Positions 15,501 to 24,217 of a DNA stretch of 36,437 nucleotides are shown here, one piece after another. The notes under the pieces were generated by a model that made no database searches, was not told where the DNA came from, and was given only the letters and a program-made list of their open reading frames with translations. The stretch is from a candidate division BRC1 bacterium ADurb.Bin183 (GTDB taxonomy: Bacteria > Sumerlaeota > Sumerlaeia > MWCT01): contig MWCT01000022.1 of assembly GCA_002070185.1 (NCBI GenBank), positions 1 to 36,437 of the forward strand, in the 5' to 3' direction. Position 1 is the first letter of the stretch. The number at the start of each line of letters is the position of its first letter. Made by a program: the position numbers and the translations under genes.

Positions 15501-17772
15501 ATTCGCAACCGATGGCGATTCTTTTAATGATTCGGAGGAACTTGCATGGCTGGACAAGGTGGAATTTATCAAGGATATTTCTCTAAACGAAGCAATAGAC
15601 AATAAAAGCCTTGTCCTAAATACATACGATCCTGTTGGCGGATGGACTGGAGTGGAAGATACAACGGCATATTGCGGAACATCCGCCCGTTCGGGGGCTA
15701 TCAGCCACAATCAAATGTCATTTCTTGAATCAAGCTTCAATGGTCCTCGTAATTTGAGTTTTAACTGGAAGGTTTCTTCTGAACAAAATGGGGACTTTCT
15801 TGAGTTTTATATTAATGATGCTTTCAAAAACCGCATAAGCGGCAATACCGACTGGCAAAAGATGTCCTATGTGCTTCCAGCTGGGACACATAAAATTCAA
15901 TGGGTATATTACAAGAACGGCAGCATTTCATCAGGAGCTGATTGCGGATGGGTTGACAAGGTCATGCTCACTGCCACCCCATCCATTGGCGAAGCGGTTG
16001 ATTTCACCGGTTTCACATGGAACACCGACGGAAACGTTCCATGGGTCGGGCAAACATTTACCAGTTATTATGATGGCGACTCCGCACAATCTGGCAATAT
16101 AACGCATAATCAAACCTCCCGTCTTTACACAAATTTTACAGGACCGGGCTTATTAAGTTTTTATTGGAAGGTTTCCTCGCAATGGGGAGGGGACTTTCTT
16201 GAATGTAAAATTGATGGAACTTTGCGCAATCGCATCAGCGGCGAGGTTGATTGGGAACAAAAAACATATGTGATTGAAAACGGCTCTCACTTAATTGAAT
16301 GGATATATTCCAAAGATAAGGCTTTCACCGACGGTTCCGACTGCGGCTGGGTTGACCGCGTTCAGTGGACGCCTGGCGCGCCTCCCCCCTGCAATTATTA
16401 CGTTCCATGGAATTATCCAACGATTCAAGAAGCCATCAATGCCTCGCGAGAGGGCTGTGTTATTATGGTCTATCCCGGTATCTATAATGAAAACATCATC
16501 ATATCCGGCAAGAATATTTTGTTAACCTCTATAGCCCCCAACGATAAAGAAACCGTGCGTCAAACTATCATTGACGGCGGACAAAAGGGTTCGGTCATCA
16601 CATTTGGCGGCGATGAATATAACTCATGCCGAATTGCGGGATTTACTATTAGAAACGGCAACGCGGAAAAAGGCGGCGGCATCGCCGGCAACGGCACAAA
16701 TGCCGTCGTGGAGGATTGTATCATCACTAGCAACACCGCCCAGAGCGGCGGCGGTATTATAGGCTTTTCGGGTATTATCAGGAGAAACATTATCAGCAAC
16801 AATAAGGCGGAGTTTTTCGGAGGCGGCATCTTTCAATCAACCGCTATCATAGAAAATAATTTCATCTATGGGAATACCTCCAATCATCATGGCGGCGGTA
16901 TCGCTTGGTGCAAGGGCGCAGTTCATAACAACACGATTTACGGCAACACAGCGAAAACAATGGGCGGCGGCTCAAGCGCCTCCAACACACGTCTAACAAA
17001 CTGCATCTTCTGGAACAATTCCGCGCCAGAGCATCCGGAAATTTATTATGATGCAATTCTCTATCCTGAAAATGCTCCTTATTATTGTTTGATAAAGAAT
17101 TGGACAGGCGCGGGAACTGGCATTCAAACAGCCAATCCGCTCTTCATCAATGCAGCGGCGGAAAACTTTCATATTTCTAAAAATTCGCCCTGCGTGGACA
17201 ATGGTTGCGCCGTTGCGAATCTCACAGAGGATTATGATCGGGACAAAAGAGAGATTGTTATATATCGGAGACCTTTTGGCTCTTCTCACAATGATATTGG
17301 CGCTGATGAATTCAACAAAATCGGGCCTGAAATTACGATTCTCTCGCCCGAAGGAAACATCAACTATTACACCCAATCGTTCGAAATCATGTGGAATGTT
17401 TCGAACACTGATTACGAGTCTTCAACAACTCTTGCGCTTGTAAAAGCTCCTAATGATTCATCCGGAAGAGTCATCATAAGCGGCATCAAATCTTACAGCA
17501 AAAACATGAATTATATTTTGGATTTCAAGAATGCCCCCGAAGGGATATTTTACATCTATGGGAAGTTGGCAACCGGTTTTCATACGCCGTCTGAATCGTG
17601 GTCATTCGGGACAATCAAGATTTCAAAGATTACGGCTCGGGACATTATTGACCATTTAATGAAACGAAAGCCGCTTCCGACCGCGCGGCTCGTTTTCGCA
17701 GACCCTAATAATGACGGACGTATAGACTCTGCAGATTTAATTTTTCTTTTGAAATTTGGTTTTCAACAATGA
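12523..17772 (+). CDS. Secreted multidomain M6 (immune inhibitor A-type) metalloprotease with beta-helix and dockerin-like tail
   Basis: A 1749-residue exported protein. Order of parts: signal peptide (about 1-25, hydrophobic LVLLALFFFF); propeptide-like charged region (30-85); M6 metalloprotease domain (about 90-480) with zinc motif HETGHGLGLPDYYD, His265/Glu266/His269 and the following Pro-Asp typical of M6; six repeats of about 134 residues starting at 485, 622, 756, 890, 1024 and 1158, with signatures like KVSSQ..DFLEFYI, ISG..DW and DxGWVD, probably jelly-roll/ConA-like carbohydrate or surface-binding modules; a right-handed parallel beta-helix (about 1290-1590) opening with PTIQEAIN and rich in GGGI turns; an Ig-like segment (about 1602-1695); and a C-terminal dockerin-like EF-hand, DPNNDGRIDSAD at 1727-1738. 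It likely degrades protein outside the cell or at the surface. The ATG has GAAAGG about 9 bases upstream. Confidence 0.9.
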   Translation: MRKFFEYNVLVLLALFFFFSSSKSYPTAPPGPGDIEKYKKDGTLEERLKFGEKLQTYKAHPDLVKRMKARLEAKKEGRVFDEKGFPYKTGLPSIGSPRMFALLIEFPDYPHTQDFSIFQNQLFGNGNSANYPYESLRNYYIRSSYGQLNIQGEVYPWHMASHNRDYYTDNVKEAVIEALDALKDTVDFTQYDNNDDGEIDYFICYWTGPDTGWNTTFWAWCDMGGINFHDDPYRVDGKSLKVFSWVWEKNDGQGEPSFSPRVSIHETGHGLGLPDYYDYKDSVGPKGGLGGLDMMDSARWDHNAFSKFLLGWMGAYIIGDINVIHNVTLRHADTYPDAVVIMPHCSGNLFDEYFVVQNRIRSGNDDTLTGSTPLPNQGLVIFHVNAKLSSYTDDFRYDNSYTDYKLIRLMEADGLEQIEKNLGADAGDFYTEGTSLSSISTPNSNSYFKTNLNGAYITNISPGLYARSATYINAANKLFADLSTALDNKELSFITGGDSIWYGVLKSDAIGSHAAQNALIMDGQSVWIKTTVKGQGTVTFDWMVSSQQNKDFLEFFIDGALVKSISGTTDWISESYRISKTGTGSHTLLWKYRKDGSGSAGEDRGWVDNVQWTSISPTLAEALDNKDLIWIADGDNGWYGQTANFYFGDSAARSDIISHNQSAWLKTQVHDSGTLNFVWKTASELNGDFLRFMLDGYEKDKISGTTLWQPKSIFIQDDGIHNLTWKYTKNASGSASSDCGYLDNVEFFPTEALAEALDNNLLSFRTGPGYKWYYQNNFSYYGGDAAQCGYYPSPNLKSSFETTVDFPGEVVFFWKVSSQANHDFLEFYVNDVLKTRISGEQDWTMVSPIPVVASSTLKWQYSKDGSISNGLDTGWVDRVIFTSSLSLGTALDNKYLPLINTGDVPWVAQSSVSYYGGSALCAGPFPPPYKLRKSQLQTTLTGPGTLKYYWKVSSWSSLKLLVRGKEVKKISGIKDWTQETISLSPGTHDILWSFATDGDSFNDSEELAWLDKVEFIKDISLNEAIDNKSLVLNTYDPVGGWTGVEDTTAYCGTSARSGAISHNQMSFLESSFNGPRNLSFNWKVSSEQNGDFLEFYINDAFKNRISGNTDWQKMSYVLPAGTHKIQWVYYKNGSISSGADCGWVDKVMLTATPSIGEAVDFTGFTWNTDGNVPWVGQTFTSYYDGDSAQSGNITHNQTSRLYTNFTGPGLLSFYWKVSSQWGGDFLECKIDGTLRNRISGEVDWEQKTYVIENGSHLIEWIYSKDKAFTDGSDCGWVDRVQWTPGAPPPCNYYVPWNYPTIQEAINASREGCVIMVYPGIYNENIIISGKNILLTSIAPNDKETVRQTIIDGGQKGSVITFGGDEYNSCRIAGFTIRNGNAEKGGGIAGNGTNAVVEDCIITSNTAQSGGGIIGFSGIIRRNIISNNKAEFFGGGIFQSTAIIENNFIYGNTSNHHGGGIAWCKGAVHNNTIYGNTAKTMGGGSSASNTRLTNCIFWNNSAPEHPEIYYDAILYPENAPYYCLIKNWTGAGTGIQTANPLFINAAAENFHISKNSPCVDNGCAVANLTEDYDRDKREIVIYRRPFGSSHNDIGADEFNKIGPEITILSPEGNINYYTQSFEIMWNVSNTDYESSTTLALVKAPNDSSGRVIISGIKSYSKNMNYILDFKNAPEGIFYIYGKLATGFHTPSESWSFGTIKISKITARDIIDHLMKRKPLPTARLVFADPNNDGRIDSADLIFLLKFGFQQ
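13975..16380 (+). repeat. Six tandem ~400-bp coding repeats inside the M6 protease gene
   Basis: Repeat units begin at about 13975, 14386, 14788, 15190, 15592 and 15994, a nearly constant period of 402-411 bases. Each starts with an (A/E)AxDN-like motif. Each contains a hydrophobic FxWKVSS strand, a DFLEF strand, ISGxxDW, a HxLxWxYxK strand and DxGWVD near the end. They have diverged clearly at the protein level, so this is an old domain duplication and not a recent slippage array. Confidence 0.85.
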
Positions 17773-17780
17773 GGATGCGA

Positions 17781-19907
17781 TTATCTGCCTGCCAGTTTTA
17801 ATACCAGCAGAGCAGCTGGCGGAATACTGGGGAGTCGAACCTGATTTTCTTGGCGCATCTTTCCTTTTTTGACAACCGGCTTTACGCGATTGGGATGATG
17901 GATTTCGTTCATGGCGTTGATTGATTTTCCGGTTAATTCAAAAAAAGTGTATTTTTTTTCATAATTGCCGCCGATAATATTTAGTGTCATATCCATTATT
18001 TTATCCGGGCTGCGGTTGATGATAATGATATGCAGTCCGCCATCTTTGACAAGGGGCATGATATCCACAAGCGGGAATTTCTGAGGCTGCGCGCCTGCCC
18101 ATTCAGGTTGCCATTCAGGGATTTCAGAAAATGGGCAATCAAGCGTGAATGCCGCAGGTCGAGCGCCGGAAAGTTTCCGCAATTCTTGTATGGCATAATA
18201 TACGGGATTGAGACATATTAACCCGCGCTCTTTAGTCATGTTGCCGCCGTGATTGATTATTGCGCTGTGTGTGAAGATATCCACCATGCCCTCTGTGCGG
18301 ATTATGGAGTTGAGCGTTCCCGCAAAAAACAGCGCCTCTGCGAGCGTTTCCGGGCGCGGTTGCCAGAAGGAATGATTGTATATCATTTCCTCTGTCAGCG
18401 CAATCTTAAAATCTAACCCGCGCTCTTTGCCCAGATTATGAACCCGTCGGAAGAAATCTTCGAAAAGCCATGAATAAGCCATCTGGCTCAGATAGGCGTA
18501 TTCCGCAGAGCCGAGTGTGTTATTCGAACAAAGAAAGTGGAGCGTCAGCGAGCGAAGGATGTCCGGACATTCCTGAATCAGCGTTTCATTCCAATCGGGT
18601 TGAAGACTGTTGTGATCGCCGCAGGCAAGGAAATAAAGGGTTGGATCAACGGCATTCATTGCTGTATAAAATTCTCGGTATCGCCGAGCGTATTCTTTTG
18701 GCGTGCAGTATCCGATCTGCCAATCGCCCCAGAGTTCATTTCCGATTTCCCAGACTCGGACGTTGTATGGCTCTGGATTGCCAAGGGCGGCGCGGATGCT
18801 TCCCCAGCGCGACTCCGCCGAGCCGTTGCAGTATTCTATCCAATCTGCCGCTTCCTGAGCCGTTCCATTGCCCGCATTGACACAGATTAACGGCTCCGCG
18901 CCGATAAGACGGCAAAGTCGAATATATTCATCCGTTGCCACATGTCTCGGGTCAATCTGAACCCAGGCGGGATTCGGTTTTGTCAGTCGTTTATCAAGCG
19001 GACATAAGTCTTCTTTCCAGTGATAACCGCTCACATAATTGCCGCCGGGAAAACGCAGGATGCTGACGCCTTGAGCTTTTAAAAGTGCGACCACTTCGGG
19101 ATCAAATCCGTCAACGGCGTCCTTCGGGAAAAGAGTAATCTGGTCTATTTGTGCGCGACCGGGCGCGGCGATGCCAATACAGAACCAAAGTGGTCTGCCG
19201 GACATTTTTTTGGAGATTTTAAGTTCCATCACAACGGAGATTTTTTGCCAGTTCTGGCTTTGCAGCGGATTAAAGGCAATCTTTCCGAAAACTTTTTTCG
19301 AAGGCAGGACATCCATAATCTGCGCCACAATAGGAGCGGTTGCGTCCTTCACGAAAAAGGACAGCTCATATTGCGTCTCTCTGTGAATGGGGAGAAATAT
19401 TTGTTGACGGATGCCGACAGCCTCAGTTGCCTGCGGCAATTCGCTGACGTTTATTGCCTGTGAATAGGATGTGTTGTGCGCATCTTCTAAAAGACGATAT
19501 GCGGATTTGCTTCCATTCCAGCGGAACCAATGATACGCGATGATTTTTTCATCTCCCCGCTCGAAAACTTGTTCTTTTGTGAGGCGTTTAATTTCCACAA
19601 TTTCGTGGCGTCCATATCCCTTCCATGGGTGGCACACCGCCGCCGGCTCCAGACTTGGATTTTCAAAAATCTGCGCCCAGAAGCCGCCATATATATTGCG
19701 TCCCAGATTCTCTGAGAAATTCCCAAAGAGTCTTTCTTCGAGAACATAATCGGAAAGGTTCGAAACATCAATATTCGCCACTGCCCGGTTTTCTGACGTC
19801 TCATGAAAATTGAACTTTGTTTCCTGCGCTGAAACGCCTGAAAAAAACGCAGCGGCGAATACCAGCCCCATCAATACATGGCGAAATTTACTCAATTTTT
19901 TTGACAT
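17781..19907 (-). CDS. GH51 alpha-L-arabinofuranosidase, exported
   Basis: Predicted to remove terminal arabinofuranose from arabinan- or arabinoxylan-type polysaccharides. The 708-residue product has a signal peptide (about 1-27, cleavage likely after VSA), an N-terminal carbohydrate-binding-like beta domain (about 90-260, CBM_4_9 type) and a TIM barrel. GH51 features are ILRFPGGNYVSGYHWKE, the acid/base motif EIGNELWG with Glu391, and the nucleophile region ALTEEMIYNH with Glu506/Glu507 (Glu507 more likely). A beta-sandwich closes the protein. It overlaps the upstream DUF1349-type gene by 20 bases, which suggests translational coupling. Its stop lies only 8 bases from the stop of the convergent M6 protease. 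Family assignment is strong; exact substrate is inferred. Confidence 0.88.
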   Translation of the reverse strand: MSKKLSKFRHVLMGLVFAAAFFSGVSAQETKFNFHETSENRAVANIDVSNLSDYVLEERLFGNFSENLGRNIYGGFWAQIFENPSLEPAAVCHPWKGYGRHEIVEIKRLTKEQVFERGDEKIIAYHWFRWNGSKSAYRLLEDAHNTSYSQAINVSELPQATEAVGIRQQIFLPIHRETQYELSFFVKDATAPIVAQIMDVLPSKKVFGKIAFNPLQSQNWQKISVVMELKISKKMSGRPLWFCIGIAAPGRAQIDQITLFPKDAVDGFDPEVVALLKAQGVSILRFPGGNYVSGYHWKEDLCPLDKRLTKPNPAWVQIDPRHVATDEYIRLCRLIGAEPLICVNAGNGTAQEAADWIEYCNGSAESRWGSIRAALGNPEPYNVRVWEIGNELWGDWQIGYCTPKEYARRYREFYTAMNAVDPTLYFLACGDHNSLQPDWNETLIQECPDILRSLTLHFLCSNNTLGSAEYAYLSQMAYSWLFEDFFRRVHNLGKERGLDFKIALTEEMIYNHSFWQPRPETLAEALFFAGTLNSIIRTEGMVDIFTHSAIINHGGNMTKERGLICLNPVYYAIQELRKLSGARPAAFTLDCPFSEIPEWQPEWAGAQPQKFPLVDIMPLVKDGGLHIIIINRSPDKIMDMTLNIIGGNYEKKYTFFELTGKSINAMNEIHHPNRVKPVVKKGKMRQENQVRLPSIPPAALLVLKLAGR

Positions 19908-21099
19908 AGTCGAACACCGCTTGGAATTTAAATTTTTTAGGATATTGATTCAAAACATCTCCCGAAGCAAAAAGCCGAATCTGCGGTTCAGGCATCGGGC
20001 AATTATAGTCGCCTATCTGGCTCCATTGGCGTCCGTCATAAGACGCGCTGACCCAAAATTTATTCGCCTCCTTTTTACGAAGACGAAAATAAATATCGGT
20101 TTTCTTTTTCGGTGCAAAAGCGTCAACGGATACCGTCCCCATAAAATCGGTATTGATTCCTTCAATAAAGATGTCCTCGCGCATATCGTCCGCAAGCGCG
20201 TAAATTGCGATGAAGCGCTTGTTGCTCTGCGCAAGAACCACGCCCGCCTTGTTCCATCTGCCTATGGCGCGAGCTGGGTCGAAATTCATTTTAACTTCGA
20301 TTTCCCATTGTTCGCCCTTTGGCGCCGGCATGGAAACAAAAGGGTAATTTTCTTTCCCTATAAAAATGTCCGAACCTGCATAAGGCGCGATGTAAAGGTT
20401 GCCTTTTTTCTGATAGATTTCATATTTGCCCCAACCGCAATTCGTCATTCCAACCATCCAACATTTTTTGAGCGAGTCGCCGCCAAAATCATCATCTTCA
20501 TATTCGCCTAAAAGACCTTCCGTCCAATCGCAAAAGAGCGGCTTTTCATCTACGCCGTTCAAACCGATAACCCCGATGCCGTTTGCAAAAGAGGAGGTTG
20601 CCTGATCCTGAGGCAGCGTCCATCCGCCCGTGAGTATCCATCGCTCCGGCTCGACTGAGGCAAGCGTTCTGACCGTTCTTTCGCCAACCTCGATTCTCAA
20701 TCTTGCTTTTTCAGGATAAGGATTGGGATAGAATGGAGAAATGCCGCGCGATTGAGCCTTGCCGTTCCATTCGGCGAGCCCTTCCACACAATGAGTTATG
20801 AACCCGATAGTATTTCGTACGTAATTATCGGCATCGCGCCAGAAGATAAGCCCTGCTTGCGTGTATCGTTGTGTTGGGAAAAATTCTTGAACAGTTGCCT
20901 CATAATAATAGGGCGGCGTAAACTGAGGCTTTTTGACATAAACAACCTTTTGAGTGTTATCCTTCTCATAGATATCGCCGGACGTTTCGGTAAGGCGAAA
21001 GCAACCCGATTGGTCCCAATTGAGTTCGCGAACTTCCTCTGCCGCGATAATCGCCACCGCAAGATATAAAGTTAAAAGGAGACAGGCAATTTTACTCAT
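19888..21099 (-). CDS. Secreted protein with two concanavalin A-like (DUF1349-type) domains
   Basis: A 403-residue product with a clear signal peptide (about 1-20, LLLTLYLAVAIIAAEE). The first half contains TQAGLIFWRDADNYVRNTIG and the second NKAGVVLAQSNKRFIAIYAL followed by YDGRQWSQIGDY. Both are the kind of beta-sandwich repeat seen in DUF1349 and the C-terminal ConA-like domain of some glycosidases, so it probably binds carbohydrate; no catalytic residues were recognised. It begins inside the stop of the alpha-mannosidase gene (ATGA overlap) and ends inside the GH51 gene. This indicates a three-gene glycan module. Alternative: a non-catalytic surface glycan-binding protein or an unrecognised glycosidase. 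Confidence 0.65.
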   Translation of the reverse strand: MSKIACLLLTLYLAVAIIAAEEVRELNWDQSGCFRLTETSGDIYEKDNTQKVVYVKKPQFTPPYYYEATVQEFFPTQRYTQAGLIFWRDADNYVRNTIGFITHCVEGLAEWNGKAQSRGISPFYPNPYPEKARLRIEVGERTVRTLASVEPERWILTGGWTLPQDQATSSFANGIGVIGLNGVDEKPLFCDWTEGLLGEYEDDDFGGDSLKKCWMVGMTNCGWGKYEIYQKKGNLYIAPYAGSDIFIGKENYPFVSMPAPKGEQWEIEVKMNFDPARAIGRWNKAGVVLAQSNKRFIAIYALADDMREDIFIEGINTDFMGTVSVDAFAPKKKTDIYFRLRKKEANKFWVSASYDGRQWSQIGDYNCPMPEPQIRLFASGDVLNQYPKKFKFQAVFDYVKKIE

Positions 21100-24000
21100 A
21101 TTTCACACACCAACGTTTTGATTTCAAATGGACGGATATAGATGTTGATGGCGCTGTTTGCGCGGTCAAGAGGAATTGGATTTTCTTCGAGCATATTCGT
21201 CTGCCAGACACGGCGGGGAATACTGGAAAATTTTATGGAAACATGAGTCCCCATTTTCCCCGCTTCATACAATCGAACCGTATATCCCTTTTTTCCCTCT
21301 GCCCATTTGATGCTCTCAACAATCACATTGGGCGCGTCAATTGTGAAGAGCGATGGAGGGCAGGCAACGGTAGCATCTGATTGGAGCGTAATAATCGGCG
21401 TATTGAGTTCATAAGCGGGACGCGCCACCGCATCAACAGAAAACGGCTGCGCATGAGGAAGAATAGAATATGTGAAATAATGCCGTCCCGCATCGGCGCG
21501 CTCATCGGGATGAACCCCTGCTTTGATGAGCGTCAATGTGAAATCGCCGTCCTTTGCGCAGACGCCGTATTTGCAATCATTCAAAAGCGCCACGCCAAAA
21601 CCGTTATCGGATATGTCCGTCCATTTGTGCGCGCAGACCTCAAACTGGGCTCGGTCATCCGCCTGATTCCAATGCATGGGACGTTCCAAATGTCCAAATT
21701 GAATTTCATGCCGGGCAAAATCGCAGAGGATATCAAAATCAAATGCTGTTTTGAGCAAAGCGCGCCGTTCTTTCCAATCAAGGACAGATTCAAAATCAAT
21801 TTGCTCCGATAGGGCATGAAACACAATATCTTGAACAAGTTTTGAAGCCGTTCCAATTTGATATTCGGTTCGAAGCCGCAACTGCAAATTGCCGACAGCG
21901 GCAACCTTGCGTTTGATGAGTTTTGCGCCCGGGCTCATCTTAACTTTTTGACCGGCATCCGTATTCCAATTATCCCACGCATCGGGGATATCCGCGCCCA
22001 GCATAAAGCGGTTAAGCACCCCGCCGTATTTTACGATTTCCCTTTTTGCCCTTTTATCCAGCAGTGAAACGATAGCGCCGTTTTTATCAAGTGTTACAAT
22101 CGCATAAGGCGTTTCAATTTTATTTTCGCTGACCTTGAATGGAGTTCTGCCGGTCTTTTTTCCTTTCTTAAAAGGAATGATAGTTCCGCCAAGCGCCGGG
22201 ATGGAGACTCCGCCAAGAATCAGCCGCCGCTCCCCCGCCGGATTGATGATGGTCTGCGACTGAATGTTTTCGTCCGATGGGATAAAGCCTGCGGGGATTT
22301 TTTCCAGATTTATCTCGCCTGAGCGTTCCCAACTCAGCGAATTAAATAAAAGGATATTCATGCCGTTTGATTTTTTTTCTTTATGAGAAATGTTTTCAAG
22401 AGCGCGCCGTTCCAGCGCCTGCGCCTCACGAAGGATTTTTTGATAACTATCAATAGCCTCGATATTGACCTGCTTGATGGATGAGCCGGGGAGGATATCG
22501 TGAAACTGCAATATCAGCAGATTCTTCCAGATTTTTCTTAAATCCTCTTTCGGATAGGAAAAACCTTTTCCGGAGGCGGCGAGGACATTGATGAATTCGG
22601 CGTTGCGGAGGGCAATCTCCGCCTTGCGATTTAATCGTTTGATGTCCGCGATGGAGGTCAGCGTTCCTCGATGATTTTCGAGATACATCTCGCCCGACCA
22701 TGTGGGCAGTTCCTGAAGTTCGTCCCTGACGCCTTTCATAAATTTGCTGACGGTTGTATGGCGAATGCGTGGACATCCTTCCAAATCTTCAATCCGCCGG
22801 GCAACCTCCAGCATTTCCATCATCGGTCCGCCGCCGCCATCGCCATGCCCGATGGCGCAAAGCCGCCGGTCTTGAATTTCCTTATGCTGCACGCGTTTCC
22901 AGAATTCATGCAGCGATTCAGGGTCCGCCCAACAGGCAATGGTGTTGAAATGCACAAGCACGGTTGTGCCGTCTATGCCCTTCCAGTGGAATGTGTCGTA
23001 GGGGAAACGCGTGCTATCATTCCAATCGAGTTTTGTTGTGCAGAAATATTCCACTCCGCAACCGCGCATAATTTGCGGCAGCGAAGCGGGGAATCCAAAC
23101 ACATCAGGAAGCCAGAGCGTATCAGACGTGTAATCGAACATCTCCCGCGTGGCTTGCTGCCCGAAAAGGAAATTGCGGACGAGCGATTCGCCGGATGCAA
23201 TATTCACCTCCGCCTCAACCCACATTCCCCCATTGGGTTCCCAGCGCCGCGCTCGCGCAATTTTTTTCATGCGTTCAAAAATCTCCGGATAATCTTCGCG
23301 TATCATTTCCGCATGGCAGGGCGCACTTTGAATAAAGACCGCTTCCGGATACTGCTCCATCAGGTTTAGCATGGAGGAAAACGTGCGGGCGCATTTGCGC
23401 CTTGTTTCAGCAAGCGTCCAGAGCCATGCGGTGTCAATGTGAGAATGATTAACCACTCCAAAGGTAGGCGTTGTAGGCGCATTTTTATTTTCCATCAGCG
23501 GCTGCATGATTTTTCGCGCTTGCGCCAGTTTAGGACGCCAGACCTTTTCCGGTTGGTCCATTGGAATAAAATCAATAACCGCAAAAACTTTGTTGAGCGC
23601 TTTGATAATCTGATTTCGCCGCAGGCTGTGCTCATCGAGCGCATTGATTAATTGGCGAAGGACCCGCAGGTTATAAACGAAATCACAAACATCTTCCCGC
23701 TGCAGCAGAATATCCGCGCCATCAAAGACAAGGGACTTCGGCGCCACTACGATATCTTTTTCATGCGGCTGCGTTCCGGGGAATGTGCTGCCGGAATAGG
23801 ACTCAAGGGCTATATGATATCGGTCTCCGGTTCTGCCCTTCATGGTCAAAAGAACAATCGGATGAAAGCGGTCGAATACTCCTTGCGGTTCGCCGTTCAT
23901 AAGCAGAAGCGATTCACCGCCGGTGCGCGCATTAAGAAAAACCTTTTTCCCCTCGCAATCCATTGGCAGGCGAAAATCACCGCGGAACCATGCTGTCACG

Positions 24001-24197
24001 CCGCTGCCGCCCCATCGCTGTCCCCGATTTACGTTGCGCCATTTTACGTTTGTGTTTTTATCAGGTTCCCTGCGCAGATGTTCGCGCGTTTCATACATCT
24101 GCATTGGGGATATTTCCGCAACTTTTTTGAATCGCATTTCCATGTAATACTCTTCAATTTTCGCGAGTTTGGGAAGCAATTTGGAATCAATCAGCAT
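21096..24197 (-). CDS. GH38 alpha-mannosidase
   Basis: A 1033-residue retaining alpha-mannosidase that hydrolyses terminal alpha-mannose. The zinc-binding motif HSHIDTAW (His253, Asp255) and the nucleophile motif LPDVFGFPASLPQI (Asp365) are both intact. FGVVNH starts the catalytic domain near residue 246. The N-terminal ~240 residues form the usual bacterial GH38 beta domain. The middle three-helix part (NHRGTLTS, LNRKAEIALR) and the long C-terminal beta-sandwich are present. No signal peptide is seen, so it is probably cytoplasmic, acting on imported oligosaccharides. The ATG has AGGAG 8 bases upstream (24206-24210). It starts 20 bases after the PBP2 stop and overlaps the next gene by 4 bases. 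Confidence 0.93.
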   Translation of the reverse strand: MLIDSKLLPKLAKIEEYYMEMRFKKVAEISPMQMYETREHLRREPDKNTNVKWRNVNRGQRWGGSGVTAWFRGDFRLPMDCEGKKVFLNARTGGESLLLMNGEPQGVFDRFHPIVLLTMKGRTGDRYHIALESYSGSTFPGTQPHEKDIVVAPKSLVFDGADILLQREDVCDFVYNLRVLRQLINALDEHSLRRNQIIKALNKVFAVIDFIPMDQPEKVWRPKLAQARKIMQPLMENKNAPTTPTFGVVNHSHIDTAWLWTLAETRRKCARTFSSMLNLMEQYPEAVFIQSAPCHAEMIREDYPEIFERMKKIARARRWEPNGGMWVEAEVNIASGESLVRNFLFGQQATREMFDYTSDTLWLPDVFGFPASLPQIMRGCGVEYFCTTKLDWNDSTRFPYDTFHWKGIDGTTVLVHFNTIACWADPESLHEFWKRVQHKEIQDRRLCAIGHGDGGGGPMMEMLEVARRIEDLEGCPRIRHTTVSKFMKGVRDELQELPTWSGEMYLENHRGTLTSIADIKRLNRKAEIALRNAEFINVLAASGKGFSYPKEDLRKIWKNLLILQFHDILPGSSIKQVNIEAIDSYQKILREAQALERRALENISHKEKKSNGMNILLFNSLSWERSGEINLEKIPAGFIPSDENIQSQTIINPAGERRLILGGVSIPALGGTIIPFKKGKKTGRTPFKVSENKIETPYAIVTLDKNGAIVSLLDKRAKREIVKYGGVLNRFMLGADIPDAWDNWNTDAGQKVKMSPGAKLIKRKVAAVGNLQLRLRTEYQIGTASKLVQDIVFHALSEQIDFESVLDWKERRALLKTAFDFDILCDFARHEIQFGHLERPMHWNQADDRAQFEVCAHKWTDISDNGFGVALLNDCKYGVCAKDGDFTLTLIKAGVHPDERADAGRHYFTYSILPHAQPFSVDAVARPAYELNTPIITLQSDATVACPPSLFTIDAPNVIVESIKWAEGKKGYTVRLYEAGKMGTHVSIKFSSIPRRVWQTNMLEENPIPLDRANSAINIYIRPFEIKTLVCEI

Positions 24198-24217
24198 TTA
24201 AGATGCTCCTTTCAAAT

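Noticed and set aside
13975..16380. CRISPR array or satellite DNA
   Set aside because: The periodicity is ~402-411 bases and conserved at protein level only; no short direct repeats with unique spacers exist.
19810..20511. A 233-codon plus-strand open frame across the GH51/ConA-like junction
   Set aside because: Fully antisense to two supported, signal-peptide-bearing genes and rich in unlikely composition (many Phe/Arg/Ile).
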